From assembly GCA_963756975.1 (NCBI GenBank), contig CAVWPS010000002.1, positions 372,001 through 436,000 of the forward strand: DNA of 64,000 nucleotides, given 5' to 3'. The translations under genes and the position numbers were made by a program. Shown here in pieces: positions 54,106 to 63,559 of this stretch. Position 1 is the first letter of the stretch. The number at the start of each line of letters is the position of its first letter. Under the pieces are notes generated by a model, which saw only the letters and a program-made list of their open reading frames with translations, did no database searches and had not been told where the DNA came from. The stretch comes from CAVRQM01 sp963756975. Lineage in GTDB: Bacteria > Pseudomonadota > Alphaproteobacteria > Acetobacterales > Acetobacteraceae.

Positions 54106-54824
54106 GGGCGCTGTGTCTCATGCTGCTGCTGGGCGGGTGCGGCAGCCTGTCGCGGATCAGCGAGATCGGCCGGCCGCCCGAGATGACGCCGTCGGGCGAT
54201 CCCACGCGCGACCCCGCCTTCGCCCCGCTCAGCCTGCCGGCCCCGAAGCCGGACACCGCACCGATCACCGCGAACGCGCTGTGGCGCACCGGCAGCCGCG
54301 CGTTCTTCCGCGACCAGCGCGCGGGCGCGGTCGGCGATCTGGTCACGGTGCTGGTCAACATCGGCGACGCGGCCGACCTGTCCGACACCACCAACGCGAC
54401 CCGCAACGCGGCCACGTCGGCCGGCATCCCGAACCTGTTCGGCCTCGAGAGCCGGCTGCCGAAAGCGATCAGCGGTGCCACACCCGCCTCGCTGATCGCC
54501 ACCGGCAGCACCGTCAACAACGTCGGCACCGGCCAGACCAAGCGCGCCGAGACGGTGACGCTGAAGCTCGCCGGCGTGGTGACGCAGGTGCTGGCCGGCG
54601 GCAACCTCGTCGTCGTCGCGCGGCAGGAGGTTCGGGTGAACCACGAACTGCGCGAGTTGCTGGTGACCGGCATCATCCGCCCCGAGGACATCGCGAGCGA
54701 CAACACGATCACGCATGACCGGATCGCGGAGGCGCGGATCAGCTACGGCGGGCGCGGCCAGCTGACGGACGTGCAGACCCCCCGCTACGGCCAGCAACTG
54801 CTCGATGTGCTGCTGCCGTTCTAG
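54102..54824 (+). CDS. flgH: Flagellar L-ring lipoprotein FlgH
   Basis: Outer-membrane ring protein of 240 residues. The signal peptide MRALCLMLLLGGC ends in a lipobox with Cys13. Conserved stretches are FFRDQRAGAVGDLVTVLVNI, LAGVVTQVLAGGNLVVVARQ and GIIRPEDIASDNTI, ending AEARISYGGRGQLTDVQ. It overlaps flgA by four bases and its TAG overlaps the stop of the convergent protease. flgI, often next, is not present here. Confidence 0.96.
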   Translation: MRALCLMLLLGGCGSLSRISEIGRPPEMTPSGDPTRDPAFAPLSLPAPKPDTAPITANALWRTGSRAFFRDQRAGAVGDLVTVLVNIGDAADLSDTTNATRNAATSAGIPNLFGLESRLPKAISGATPASLIATGSTVNNVGTGQTKRAETVTLKLAGVVTQVLAGGNLVVVARQEVRVNHELRELLVTGIIRPEDIASDNTITHDRIAEARISYGGRGQLTDVQTPRYGQQLLDVLLPF

Positions 54825-56975
54825 CCGCCGAAGAAGTGGCCCGAATCGTTCAGCGACGTGACGCCGATCAGCGTGATCCGGGTGTTGTCGCCCAGCGTGA
54901 TGAGCGTGTTGCCCGCACCGTCCGGCCGGGCCGTGTCGTAGGCGATCTGGGCCGCGTTCGCGCCGTAGCCGAACACGCCGAAATAGTCGGCGTTCGCGTC
55001 GAACGTATCGACCGTCAGCGTGCCGCCGCCCTGGCCCGCGCTCACCTGGAACAAATTGACGCCCTGATCGCCCGCGACCGTCGCGGCCCCGGTGCCGACG
55101 GCGAAGATGTTGGTGCCGGTGCCGCCCGCCAGCGTGTCGTTGCCGCTGCCGGCGTAGATCACCTGCTCGCCGCTGCCGCCGCGCGCGTCGAGCAACTCGT
55201 GTCCCGCGCCGCCGATCAGATAGCTCGTGCCGCCGCCGGTGTCGGAATAGATGCTGTCATTGTTGCCGCCGCCGAACGCGACCCCGTTTTGGCCGTTCAG
55301 CTCGATCAGGTTCGAGCCCGCGCCGCCGCCCACGTCGATCCCGTTGTCGCCGCCGGTCACGGTGATCGATCCGGTCGAGTTGCCGACCACCGTCGAGACG
55401 CCGACCGATACGCCGAGGTCGATCCGGGCGCCCGTTCCCTGCTCGAACGCCAGAACGCCCCGGCCGCCGCCCGTCAGCGTGGCATCGTTGGCGACGATCG
55501 TGTCGGCCCCGTTGGAGCCGAAATAGGACAGCGCCGCGCCCTGTTGATCGAAGATGACGTCGCCCGGCAGGCCGCCGGGATTGTTGCCGCCGACCGTGTC
55601 AGACCCCGCCGCGTCCACGATCGTGTTGCCGCCGCCCGATTCCAGCGTCGCGTTGGCCGACGACAGGAACACCTTGTTGTTGAGCCCGGAGACCGAGATG
55701 TAATCCGACGTCCCGGTGGCGTCGATCGTGTCGTTGCCGCCGGTGAACGCGACATAGGACGTGTTGACCAGCCTGTCGGTCGCCGACACGCCGATCCAGT
55801 CGAACGTGTTGCTCGCCAACTCGGCTTCGCGCCATTGGCCGCCCGCATCGGCGAAAACCACCGTGTCGCCGTGGCCGGCCCCGAGCACGTAGTCGCTGTC
55901 CTGGTTGAGGACGAACGTGTTGACGCCAGTGGTGCCGACCGCGTTGTCGATGTGGACGCCGAAGCCGATGCCGATGTTGTTGGTCAGTCCGTCGGCGCTG
56001 CTGAAATGGCCGCCGCGCAGGTCGATGGTCGAGCCGGTGTTCCAGTTGGACAGGTCGAGCGTGTTGGCGGTCCCGGAATCCCAGAGCGTGATGATCGGCG
56101 TCAGGTTTTTGGTGAAGTCGAAATAATCCTCGCTCGCGCCTTGAACGTTGCAGTTGAAGCCGAACGTCTGCCCGCCCGACAGCGGTCCGTTGGTCTGCAC
56201 GCCGTACAGCCGCTGCACCGCCAGGATATCGAGCGGCATCCAGGTCTGCGGCGTGCCGCCGTTCCAGTCCGTGTTCGTGACGGTGGACTGGTTGTAATAC
56301 GCGGCGCGCGTGATCGGACGGATCGATGTACGACATCACCGACCACTGCCTGCTGTCGTAGGCGCTGAGCTGGTTGTAGGTCGCGGACGTGTCGCCGGCG
56401 GCGTTGTAGTCGCCCGTGTGCGCGAGCCCGAGCACGTGGCCGTCCTCGTGCACCATCGTGGTGATGCCGTACCCGTTATCCTGCGTGAAGGATCCGACAT
56501 CGGTCCAGCCGTGGACGGTCGTCTGAACGTGCGTGCCGCCGCCCGCCACCTCGGCGATGGTCGAGGTTCCGACGTATGACGCCGACGTCTCGGCGTCGAT
56601 CGTGTAGGTCCCGTCGTTCACCCACGGCGGACTGACGTCGTCGTAGAATGTCTGTTGGGCATCGTCCGGGTTGGTGCTGGCCACGAACTGAAACTGAATG
56701 TTGGCCACGTCGGACCAGAGCGCGAGGCTGGCCGCGATCTGGTTCTCCTGGGACGTGGTCCACGGTCCGTTGAAGTTGTAGGTGACGGTCCCGCCGGATG
56801 TCCCGGTCGTCGGCCCCCCATATTTGTGCGCCACGTCCGGCAGGTAGCCCCCCGGCCCCTGCGGCGCGAAGCCGTTCACGGCCGTCACGTCGCCGTTCCC
56901 GTCCACGGCCGACTCGTAAGTAATCGTCGCCGCCTCGCCCGCGTTCACACCGAGCGATGCCAGATTGCCGGACAC
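54821..56975 (-). pseudogene. Serralysin-like RTX metalloprotease with one frameshift
   Basis: Secreted zinc protease of about 717 residues, read in two frames. The N-terminal frame (GTG at 56975) has the metzincin site HEDGHVLGLAH at 176-186, with all three His and the Glu, and the Met-turn WSVMSYID at 211. An extra G near 56316 breaks the frame; dropping it gives SYIDPSITRAAYYNQSTVTN and joins to MPLDILAVQRLYG. The C-terminal part is beta-roll sequence with calcium-binding repeats (AGSGNDTLAGGTGTNIF) ending GHFFGG, as in type I-secreted proteins. No cleavable signal peptide or dedicated exporter is visible. It is convergent with flgH. Confidence 0.72.
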
Positions 56976-57148
56976 GGAACAGCTCCACCCTTTTCAAGAC
57001 GTTAGGATTGCAACCGACTCCGATCAACCGTTAACTCGCGTCCAACATAAACTTAAATAAACGTCATGCGGGCGCGTTGCGCGGTGTCGATACGGCGCCA
57101 ATCTATGTTAGGCCGAGCGCGGGACGTCGTCGGGAAGCGGAGAATAGC

Positions 57149-58153
57149 GTGCGCCTTCTCATTGCCAAGCTGGCCGCGACCTCGGTCCGCAGCGTCTCGT
57201 TCGCGCTGAACAACGACGAGGATATCGCCGAACTCGCGACCGATCTCGACAGCTGCGTCCGCTTGCTGCGCGCCTCCGATTACGATCTCGTCGTGCTGAT
57301 GGTCAGCGAGGATCAGATGCGCGCGCGCGACGCGATCGCCCACATTCGGGCCGAGGTCGGGCGGGTGCCGATGGTCGTGCTGACCGAACCGGGCGGCGAC
57401 CACGACACCATCCCCGGCGCACTCGCGCAGACGGCCGTTTCGCCCGAGACGATGCGGGCGCGCGAGCGGCCGACCGCGATGGTGCCGCCGCTGTTCCTCG
57501 AACCCGACGAGGGCCGGCAGCTCGCGCCGCCGTTCCACCGGGAGGCCGACAACCCGCATCCCGATTACGGCGGCCACGACCAGGACACCCATGAGTCCGG
57601 CCACCAGAATGGCCAGGATCGCGCGGTGCCCTGGCGCTGGGTGACGCACGGGCCGAGCGAAGCCGGTGCCCGCCGCCGCTGGCCGCCGGCCGGCATCAAG
57701 CAGGGTGTCCTGCCGATCGGCAGCCTGAAGGGCGCGCTCACCTTCTCCGGCACATGGGACGGTCTGCGCGTGGACGGCGTGCCGGTGCCGCTGAGCCAGG
57801 CCGAGTTTCGGATTTTCAACGCGATCTGGCGGGCGCGTGGCGGGATCGTCACCTCGGAGGAACTGCTCGACGCGATCTACGGCGAGGAGGACCGGCCGGC
57901 GTCGCGGGTGCTTCCGGTGTTCCTGTTCAAGCTGCGCCGGAAACTCGCCGCGGTCGGTGTCGGCGAGGCGATCGAGACCGAGGTCGGGCGCGGCGTCCGC
58001 CTGCGCGCCGACGCGGTGCCGGACGAGGAACCATCCGGCGAGAACGGGCTACGGGACGACGGACAGCGGGAGAACGGACCCCATGAGAACGGGCCCCATG
58101 AGGACGAGCCTTACGGGACCGGGCAGGACGACCACGACCCGACCTCCCTCTAA
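57149..58153 (+). CDS. CtrA/OmpR-like transcription regulator with a degenerate receiver
   Basis: Regulator of 334 residues. The first 75 resemble the CtrA receiver in spacing (MRLLIA at the start, DSCVRLLRASDYDLVVLM later). The acid pair after strand 1 is replaced (IAKLAA instead of IEDD), so phosphorylation is doubtful. After a long disordered linker, residues 210-300 form an OmpR-type winged helix: LSQAEFRIFNAIWRARGGIV, SRVLPVFLFKLRRKLAAVG and TEVGRGVRLRA. The tail repeats ENGPH and is acidic. It starts at a GTG at 57149 after GGAAGCGGAG. Its position beside the flagellar block suggests a flagellar or cell-cycle regulator analogous to FtcR or CtrA. Confidence 0.7.
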   Translation: MRLLIAKLAATSVRSVSFALNNDEDIAELATDLDSCVRLLRASDYDLVVLMVSEDQMRARDAIAHIRAEVGRVPMVVLTEPGGDHDTIPGALAQTAVSPETMRARERPTAMVPPLFLEPDEGRQLAPPFHREADNPHPDYGGHDQDTHESGHQNGQDRAVPWRWVTHGPSEAGARRRWPPAGIKQGVLPIGSLKGALTFSGTWDGLRVDGVPVPLSQAEFRIFNAIWRARGGIVTSEELLDAIYGEEDRPASRVLPVFLFKLRRKLAAVGVGEAIETEVGRGVRLRADAVPDEEPSGENGLRDDGQRENGPHENGPHEDEPYGTGQDDHDPTSL

Positions 58154-58164
58154 CCCGCCGCCTT

Positions 58165-58584
58165 CTAATCCGCCGCCGGCGCGCCCCGCCCATGCTTCAC
58201 CACCGCACGGCGCTGCTTGCCCTCGAGCCGCCGCTGCTCGCTGCCCCAGGTTCGCCGCGTCGGCCTGCGATGGCGCGGCGCGACGGTCGCGGCTTCGATC
58301 AGCGCGACCAGCCGGGCCAGCGCCGCGTCCCGGTTCATCTTCTGCGTCCGGTGCGCCCGCGCGGTCAGGATCAGCACGCCATCGAGCGTCAGGCGGCTGC
58401 CGCACAGCGCCTCCAGCCGGCCCCGGATGTCGTCCGGCAGGCTTTTCGACCCGCGCACGTCGAACCGCAACTGCACCGCCGTCGCGACCTTGTTGACGTT
58501 CTGGCCGCCCGGCCCGCCGGCCGTGATGAAGCTCTCCTGGAGCTCCGAGGGATCGATCCGGACCCGGTCGTTGACAACGATCAT
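58165..58584 (-). CDS. arfB: Alternative ribosome-rescue factor ArfB (YaeJ)
   Basis: Peptidyl-tRNA hydrolase of 139 residues that frees stalled ribosomes. The catalytic GGQ is in ITAGGPGGQNVNKVATAVQL. The C-terminal tail is basic (RRTWGSEQRRLEGKQRRAVV), as needed to enter the empty mRNA channel. Length matches ArfB rather than RF1/RF2. Convergent with the CtrA-like regulator. Confidence 0.92.
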   Translation of the reverse strand: MIVVNDRVRIDPSELQESFITAGGPGGQNVNKVATAVQLRFDVRGSKSLPDDIRGRLEALCGSRLTLDGVLILTARAHRTQKMNRDAALARLVALIEAATVAPRHRRPTRRTWGSEQRRLEGKQRRAVVKHGRGAPAAD

Positions 58585-58685
58585 CGCGACCTCGCGCCCC
58601 CTCGCCGGAATTGCCTAGCCGGGAACGCATCCCGGAACCCCGCCATCCGTTGATGTCTTAGCACCAAGCCAGAAGGTCTTGCCCT

Positions 58686-59054
58686 ATGTGTATTCTGTTG
58701 GTGGAGGACGAGGCGCTGATCCGGATGCTGCTCGTCGAGGAACTGCACGCGGACGGCCACGACGTGGCGGAGGCCGTCGACGGCGATCACGCGGCGGAGC
58801 TGATCCAGCGTCCGCCGAAACCGTTCACGTTGTTGCTGACCGACGTCCAGATGCCGGGCGTGCTCGACGGTGTCGCGATCGTCCGAATGATGCGCGACGC
58901 CCACCCGGGCGTCCCGATCATCCTGACCACCGGCCGCCCGGACTCGCTGCGCGCGCTCGGGCCATTGCGGGAGCGGGAACGGGTTTTATACAAGCCTTTC
59001 CTGCCGAGCGAGCTGATGCGCGCCATTCACGGTCTGCTGGATCGCGACCCGTGA
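58686..59054 (+). CDS. Stand-alone response-regulator receiver
   Basis: Receiver domain of 122 residues without an output domain. The acid pocket is ILLVEDEALIRMLL, the phosphorylated Asp is in LLLTDVQMPGVLDG, the switch Thr is in IILTTGRPD and the Lys is in LYKPFLPSEL. It belongs to the common alphaproteobacterial single-receiver group, often downstream of a histidine kinase. No kinase gene is adjacent; the hybrid kinase is 20 kb away. Confidence 0.88.
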   Translation: MCILLVEDEALIRMLLVEELHADGHDVAEAVDGDHAAELIQRPPKPFTLLLTDVQMPGVLDGVAIVRMMRDAHPGVPIILTTGRPDSLRALGPLRERERVLYKPFLPSELMRAIHGLLDRDP

Positions 59055-59081
59055 CGTCCTCACTGTCCCGGTAAGGTGACC

Positions 59082-60653
59082 CTATTTCTCGCGCCCGTGT
59101 CCCAGCGCCCGGGCCAGCCGGCCCTCCTCGAAATCCAGTTCTTCGACCAGTTCCTGCAGCAGTTCGCCCCCGAGCCGGTCGGCGTGGCGCAGCGTGGCGT
59201 CGCGGGCGGCCCGCACCGCATCCAGCTCGAGCCGTAGCCGGGCCGGCTGCCGGCGCGCGGCGAGCCCCGTGCCGTGCTCCGTATCCCGCGCGGCGGCGGC
59301 GCGGCGGCGAAACTCGCGCAGCATGTCCGCGTCCGGCAGGCCGAGCACCCGCCCGTCGAACACCCGCGCCTCGATCGCGGCCAGCGCCGCTTCGGCCGCC
59401 GCACGCCGCGCCGCCGCCTCGCTGTTGCCGTGCTCCGCCTCCTCGCCGACGCGGAGCTTGCGGATCACCCAGCCGAGCGTCGTGCCCTGCACCACCAGCG
59501 TCACCAGGATCGCGCAGAACGCGAGGAACACGATCAGGTCGCGCCCCGGAAAACCGATCGGCAGGGCCAGCGACGCGGCCAAGCTGACCACGCCGCGCAT
59601 CCCCGCCCATGAGATCACGACAAGATGGCCGACCGGCAGGCCGGAATCCTGCGCCCGCCAGCGTCGCGGAAGGATGCGCGAGATGGCGGCCGAGCCGAAC
59701 ACCCAGACGAAGCGGCTGGCGATCAGCACGAACGAGATCGCGGCGGCGATTCCGGCCAGATGCAAGTAGCCCTCGCCGCCGAGCCGGCCGACCACGTCGC
59801 GCAGCTGCAGCCCGATCAGGATGAAGACGAGGCTGGTGAGAATGAATTCGATGAAGTTCCACACCGCCGCCGCCTCGACGCGGGTGCGCGCCGACAGCGC
59901 CGCGTGCTGCCGCCGTCCGACCACCAGCCCGCAGACGACCGCGCCGAGCACGCCGGACAGGTTCAGGAACTCGGCACCGAGATAGGCCGCGAACCCGGCC
60001 AGCACCATCGTCGCGATCTCGAGCAGCGTGTCGTCCAGCACCCGGCTGACCGCGATCGCGACCCGGCCCACGACGTAGCCGACCAGCGCCCCGCCGACCG
60101 AGGAGGTGACGAACATCGTCCCCGCCCCGGTCAGGTTCACCGCCGTCACCGTGGCCGCGACGGCCGAGCGGTACAGGATCAGCGACGACGCGTCGTTCAG
60201 CAGGCTCTCGCCCTCGAGGATGGTCACCAGCCGGCGCGGGATCCGCACCGTCTTCAGCACCGCCGTCGCGGCCACCGCGTCCGGCGGGGCCACGATCGCG
60301 CCGAGCGCCACGCAGGCGGCCCATGGCAAGGCGGGATCGAGCAGATGCGCCACGATCGCGATCGACGCGGCGGTGAACACGACCAGGCCGAGCGCCAGTA
60401 ACAGGATCGGCCGCAGCTCGACCCGGAACGCCTTCCAGTCGGTGCGAAGCGCCGAGACCTGCAACAGCGGCGGCAGGAACAGCGTCATCGCGATGCGCGG
60501 GTCGAGTTCCACCCGCGGCACGCCGGGGATGACCGCCAGCGCCATGCCGCCGAACACGAGGCTGACCGCCGCCGGCAGGCCGACCGACCGCGCGACGACG
60601 GCGAGGCCGACGCAGGCGGCGACGAGTGCGACCAGAACCTCGATCAGGGACAT
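59082..60653 (-). CDS. Na+/H+ antiporter, CPA1 family
   Basis: Cation/proton antiporter of 523 residues with about 12 membrane segments and a cytoplasmic, helical C-terminal tail of some 120 residues. The ion-binding segment reads GAIVAPPDAVAATAVLK (the DP/ND-type site as PPDA), followed by LEGESLLNDASSLILYR, both typical of CPA1. SWAGMRGVVSLAASLALP is also diagnostic. The ATG at 60653 was taken because the frame upstream is low-complexity shadow. It is divergent from the SLC13-like gene, with about 100 bases between them. Confidence 0.92.
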   Translation of the reverse strand: MSLIEVLVALVAACVGLAVVARSVGLPAAVSLVFGGMALAVIPGVPRVELDPRIAMTLFLPPLLQVSALRTDWKAFRVELRPILLLALGLVVFTAASIAIVAHLLDPALPWAACVALGAIVAPPDAVAATAVLKTVRIPRRLVTILEGESLLNDASSLILYRSAVAATVTAVNLTGAGTMFVTSSVGGALVGYVVGRVAIAVSRVLDDTLLEIATMVLAGFAAYLGAEFLNLSGVLGAVVCGLVVGRRQHAALSARTRVEAAAVWNFIEFILTSLVFILIGLQLRDVVGRLGGEGYLHLAGIAAAISFVLIASRFVWVFGSAAISRILPRRWRAQDSGLPVGHLVVISWAGMRGVVSLAASLALPIGFPGRDLIVFLAFCAILVTLVVQGTTLGWVIRKLRVGEEAEHGNSEAAARRAAAEAALAAIEARVFDGRVLGLPDADMLREFRRRAAAARDTEHGTGLAARRQPARLRLELDAVRAARDATLRHADRLGGELLQELVEELDFEEGRLARALGHGREK

Positions 60654-60769
60654 CGCCGGCCTTTCCGTCGCCTTGTGCGATTGACGGCGCACCACGCCCC
60701 CGTCATCCAGCCAGAACGGCTCCGGGGCAATCCCGTTCGGACATAAGGGAGGTCGCGATCGACCAGGCT

Positions 60770-62572
60770 TTGCGCGCCGACGTGATCTTTGCCCTGGCGG
60801 TGGCCGCTTTCGCGAGCCGCCGGGTGCGCGCCGAGATCGTGGCGATGTCGGCCTTGCTCGCGGCGATGCTGTTCGGCGTGGTGGCACCCGCGCGCGCGTT
60901 CGCCGGTTTCGCGTCGCCCGCCGTCGCGGTCGCCGCGTTCATCATGGTCCTCGGCGTCGCGGTGCGCGGCTCGGGCGCGCTCGACATCGTGCTGCGCCGC
61001 GCGGTTTCGGTCCTGCACTGGCCGCCGGCGCGCGGGCCGGTGCTGGGCCTGGTCGCGGCGCTGGCCGCCGCCGGGATCGGCCCGGCGGCCGCGTTCGCGG
61101 GATTGCTGCCGGCCGCGACCGCGCTCGCCCGGCGCGGCGGCCGCTCGAACGCGCGCCACGCGCCGGGTCCGCTGCTGCTCGCACTGCTGTTCGCCTGCGG
61201 CCTCGGGGGGCTCGTCACCATCACCGCGACCTTGCCCGCGCTGATCGTGGCGCAAACCCGCGCCGACATGCTCGACAGCGGCCGGCCCTGGGGCGTGTTC
61301 GCGCTGACCCCGGCCGGCGGCGTGCTCGCGTTGCTCGGGCTGTTGCTGTTGACGGTCATGTTCGGTGTCGCCCGGCTGGTCTGGGGCGGCCCGGTCGAGG
61401 CGCGCCACACGCTCGAAGCGCCGGCGGCGGCGGAGGGTTACACCAGCGAGGTGCTGGTCCCGCCCGGCTCGATGCTGGCCGGCCGCTCGATCCGCGCCCT
61501 CGAGGCCGAGACCGGTCAGGCGGCGCGGGTGGTCGCGATCATTCGCGAGGAGCATCGCCGGATCGCGCCCCGCCCGGACTGGATCATCGAGCCGGCCGAC
61601 ATCGTCGTCCTCGCCTGCGAGCCGGACACGCTGCAGCGGCTGATGGAGCAATACGATCTGCGGATCGCCGGCGGACGCGCGCTGCCCGGCACCGGCCGGC
61701 TCGCGGTGGCCGAGGCGGTGGTCACCCCCGCGTCCGAACTGGTCGGCCAGACGCCGCTCGCCGCCGAATTCGGCCGCCGCCACCGGCTGAGCCTGCTCGC
61801 GATCGGGCGCAGCGGGGCGCAGCCGACGATCCGGCTCGCGCGGATCACGCTGCGCGCCGGCGACGTGCTGGTGTTGCAGGGGGTCAGCGACGGGCTGCCG
61901 GAGCGGCTGGCCGCCATGGGCTGCCTGCCGCTCGCCGAGCGCCGGCTGCGGTTGGCCCGCCAGCGGCTGGTGGCCGCGCCGGTGGTCCTGCTGCTCGCGG
62001 CGCTGATGCTGGCGGGCACCGGGTTCGCGGCGCTGCAGATCGCTCTGCTGGCCGCGACCCTGGCGTTGCTCGCGTCCGGGGCGATGTCGGTCGACGAGGC
62101 CTATGCCGGCATCGCCTGGCCGAGGCTGTTCACCGTCGCCGGGCTGCTGCCGCTGATCGGCGCGATGCACGCGGGCGGGATCGAGCCTCAGCTCGTCGAT
62201 GGCCTCGTCGCGTCGATGCAGGGCGTCCCGGGCTGGATCGCGGTCGCCCGCGCGCTCGCGGCGGCGCTGCTGATCGCGGGCGCGATCGGCGCAATCCCGG
62301 CCGCGCTGGTCCTGGCACCGATCGCGGTCGAGGCGGGCGCGCGGATCGGGGCGGCCGACCCGCTGCTGATCGCGGTCGCCCTCGGCACCGCCGCCCTGAT
62401 GGCGCCGTGGTCCGAAGCGCGCGAGGGTCTGGCGAGAGCCGGGATGCGGTTCGGCGTCACGCTGCGGCCGGCCGTGCCGTTGCTGATCCTGATCCTGGTC
62501 GCCGGCCCGCCGCTGATCCTGTGGCTGGCACCCTGGCCGATGACCGCGCCCGCCCCGGTAAGCCCGCGATGA
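60770..62572 (+). CDS. SLC13-type permease with TrkA-C (RCK_C) domains
   Basis: Membrane transporter of about 600 residues. Two sets of hydrophobic segments flank two cytoplasmic TrkA-C domains (SEVLVPPGSMLAGRSIRALE and SELVGQTPLAAEFGRRHRLS, the latter followed by VLVLQGVSDGLPERL). The arrangement fits the SLC13/DASS-like family with RCK_C insertions, whose substrates are often unknown anions. The start is not clear. A good ribosome site AGGGAGG at 60747 is followed by ATCGACCAGGCT, where a family N-terminus (IDQAL) would begin, but ATC is not a normal start. A TTG at 60770 or a GTG at 60782 are the nearest usable codons. Confidence 0.78.
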   Translation: MRADVIFALAVAAFASRRVRAEIVAMSALLAAMLFGVVAPARAFAGFASPAVAVAAFIMVLGVAVRGSGALDIVLRRAVSVLHWPPARGPVLGLVAALAAAGIGPAAAFAGLLPAATALARRGGRSNARHAPGPLLLALLFACGLGGLVTITATLPALIVAQTRADMLDSGRPWGVFALTPAGGVLALLGLLLLTVMFGVARLVWGGPVEARHTLEAPAAAEGYTSEVLVPPGSMLAGRSIRALEAETGQAARVVAIIREEHRRIAPRPDWIIEPADIVVLACEPDTLQRLMEQYDLRIAGGRALPGTGRLAVAEAVVTPASELVGQTPLAAEFGRRHRLSLLAIGRSGAQPTIRLARITLRAGDVLVLQGVSDGLPERLAAMGCLPLAERRLRLARQRLVAAPVVLLLAALMLAGTGFAALQIALLAATLALLASGAMSVDEAYAGIAWPRLFTVAGLLPLIGAMHAGGIEPQLVDGLVASMQGVPGWIAVARALAAALLIAGAIGAIPAALVLAPIAVEAGARIGAADPLLIAVALGTAALMAPWSEAREGLARAGMRFGVTLRPAVPLLILILVAGPPLILWLAPWPMTAPAPVSPR

Positions 62573-63120
62573 GCGGATTTCGCCGGGCGATGCAACGGTT
62601 GCGGCTGCGCGCCGTCGCGTCGCTTGAAACAGCCTCGGAGACTCGGGCCGCATCCGACCCGCTGGACGCGGCACCGCTCGATGTGCTGGCCGGCAAGATC
62701 CTGTTCGCCCATCTGCGCAATCGCCAGCAGATGCTGGGTCCGCCGCCGACCGCGTTCGGTCAGCTCGACGAGGGTCAGACCGAATTGCTGATCCGCGCCG
62801 CGATTTCGGCCGCCTACGCCGACGGCAGCCTGACCGACGCCGAGGAGCGCCAGTTGCGCGGCGCGCTGTCGGCCAGCGCGCTGCACGCGAGCGGGCGCAA
62901 CTTCGTCGATGACGCGATCCGGTCGCCCGTCCCGCTGGAGATGCTGCTGCGGGAGGTGCGCGACGTCCACGTCGCCTCCCTGTTCTACGCGGCCTCGCTG
63001 CTCGCGATCGACAAGCACGACGACGTCAACCGCGCCTACCTGCTGTATCTCGCGCGACGCCTGTCATTGCCCGACGACGTGCTGGAGCGCCTGCACAGCC
63101 AGCACGGGTTCGCCGCTTGA
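62569..63120 (+). CDS. DUF533/TerB-like protein
   Basis: Helical protein of 183 residues. The C-terminal 120 residues have TerB/DUF533 features: LIRAAISAAYADGSLTDAEE, a long helix with VASLFYAASLLAIDKHDDVN, and the ending AYLLYLARRLSLPDDVLERL. Family members are usually inner-membrane-linked and of unknown role. Its ATG overlaps the stop of the SLC13-like gene (ATGA), so the two are likely co-expressed. Confidence 0.75.
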   Translation: MSGFRRAMQRLRLRAVASLETASETRAASDPLDAAPLDVLAGKILFAHLRNRQQMLGPPPTAFGQLDEGQTELLIRAAISAAYADGSLTDAEERQLRGALSASALHASGRNFVDDAIRSPVPLEMLLREVRDVHVASLFYAASLLAIDKHDDVNRAYLLYLARRLSLPDDVLERLHSQHGFAA

Positions 63121-63123
63121 GCG

Positions 63124-63549
63124 TCAGTTGCTGGCGTCGGCCATCTCGCGCACCGCCTGCTGGATGGTGCCGTTGTCGAGCAGCAATTTTCGGGACAGAT
63201 CGGACAGCGTGACCAGCCCGATCATGGTTCCGTCCGCGTCGAGCACCGGCAGGCGGCGGATATTCCGCGCCCCCATCAGGTTGAGCGCGGTCGCGACGGA
63301 GTCTTCCTGACGGCACGAAAACAGCGTGGTCGACATCACGTCGCCGACCTTGGTCTCGGTGGCACCCAGCGCGTTGGCGACGACCCGGAACAGAATGTCG
63401 CGGTCGGTCAGGATGCCCTGCAGGTTCTGCGCCGTGCCCACCGGCAGCGCGCCGACGCTGAGGTCGCCCATCAGCGCCGCCGCGTCGCAGACCGAGGCGT
63501 CGGCCTCGATGAACTCGATGTCGCGCGTCATCACCGCGCCCACGTTCAT
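63124..63549 (-). CDS. Tandem CBS-domain protein
   Basis: Protein of 141 residues made of one Bateman module. The first CBS motif is AVMTRDIEFIEADASVCDAA with LQGILTDRDI; the second is GDVMSTTLFSCRQEDSVATA with MIGLVTLSDL. Such modules bind adenine nucleotides and regulate partners. It lies 10 bases after the alanine dehydrogenase gene on the minus strand, and three bases from the convergent DUF533 stop. Confidence 0.9.
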   Translation of the reverse strand: MNVGAVMTRDIEFIEADASVCDAAALMGDLSVGALPVGTAQNLQGILTDRDILFRVVANALGATETKVGDVMSTTLFSCRQEDSVATALNLMGARNIRRLPVLDADGTMIGLVTLSDLSRKLLLDNGTIQQAVREMADASN

Positions 63550-63559
63550 CCGCCCCGCC

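Noticed and set aside
57001..57060. CtrA binding site (TTAA-N7-TTAA) upstream of the CtrA-like regulator
   Set aside because: Two TTAA blocks occur, but their spacing is about 18 bases rather than 7.
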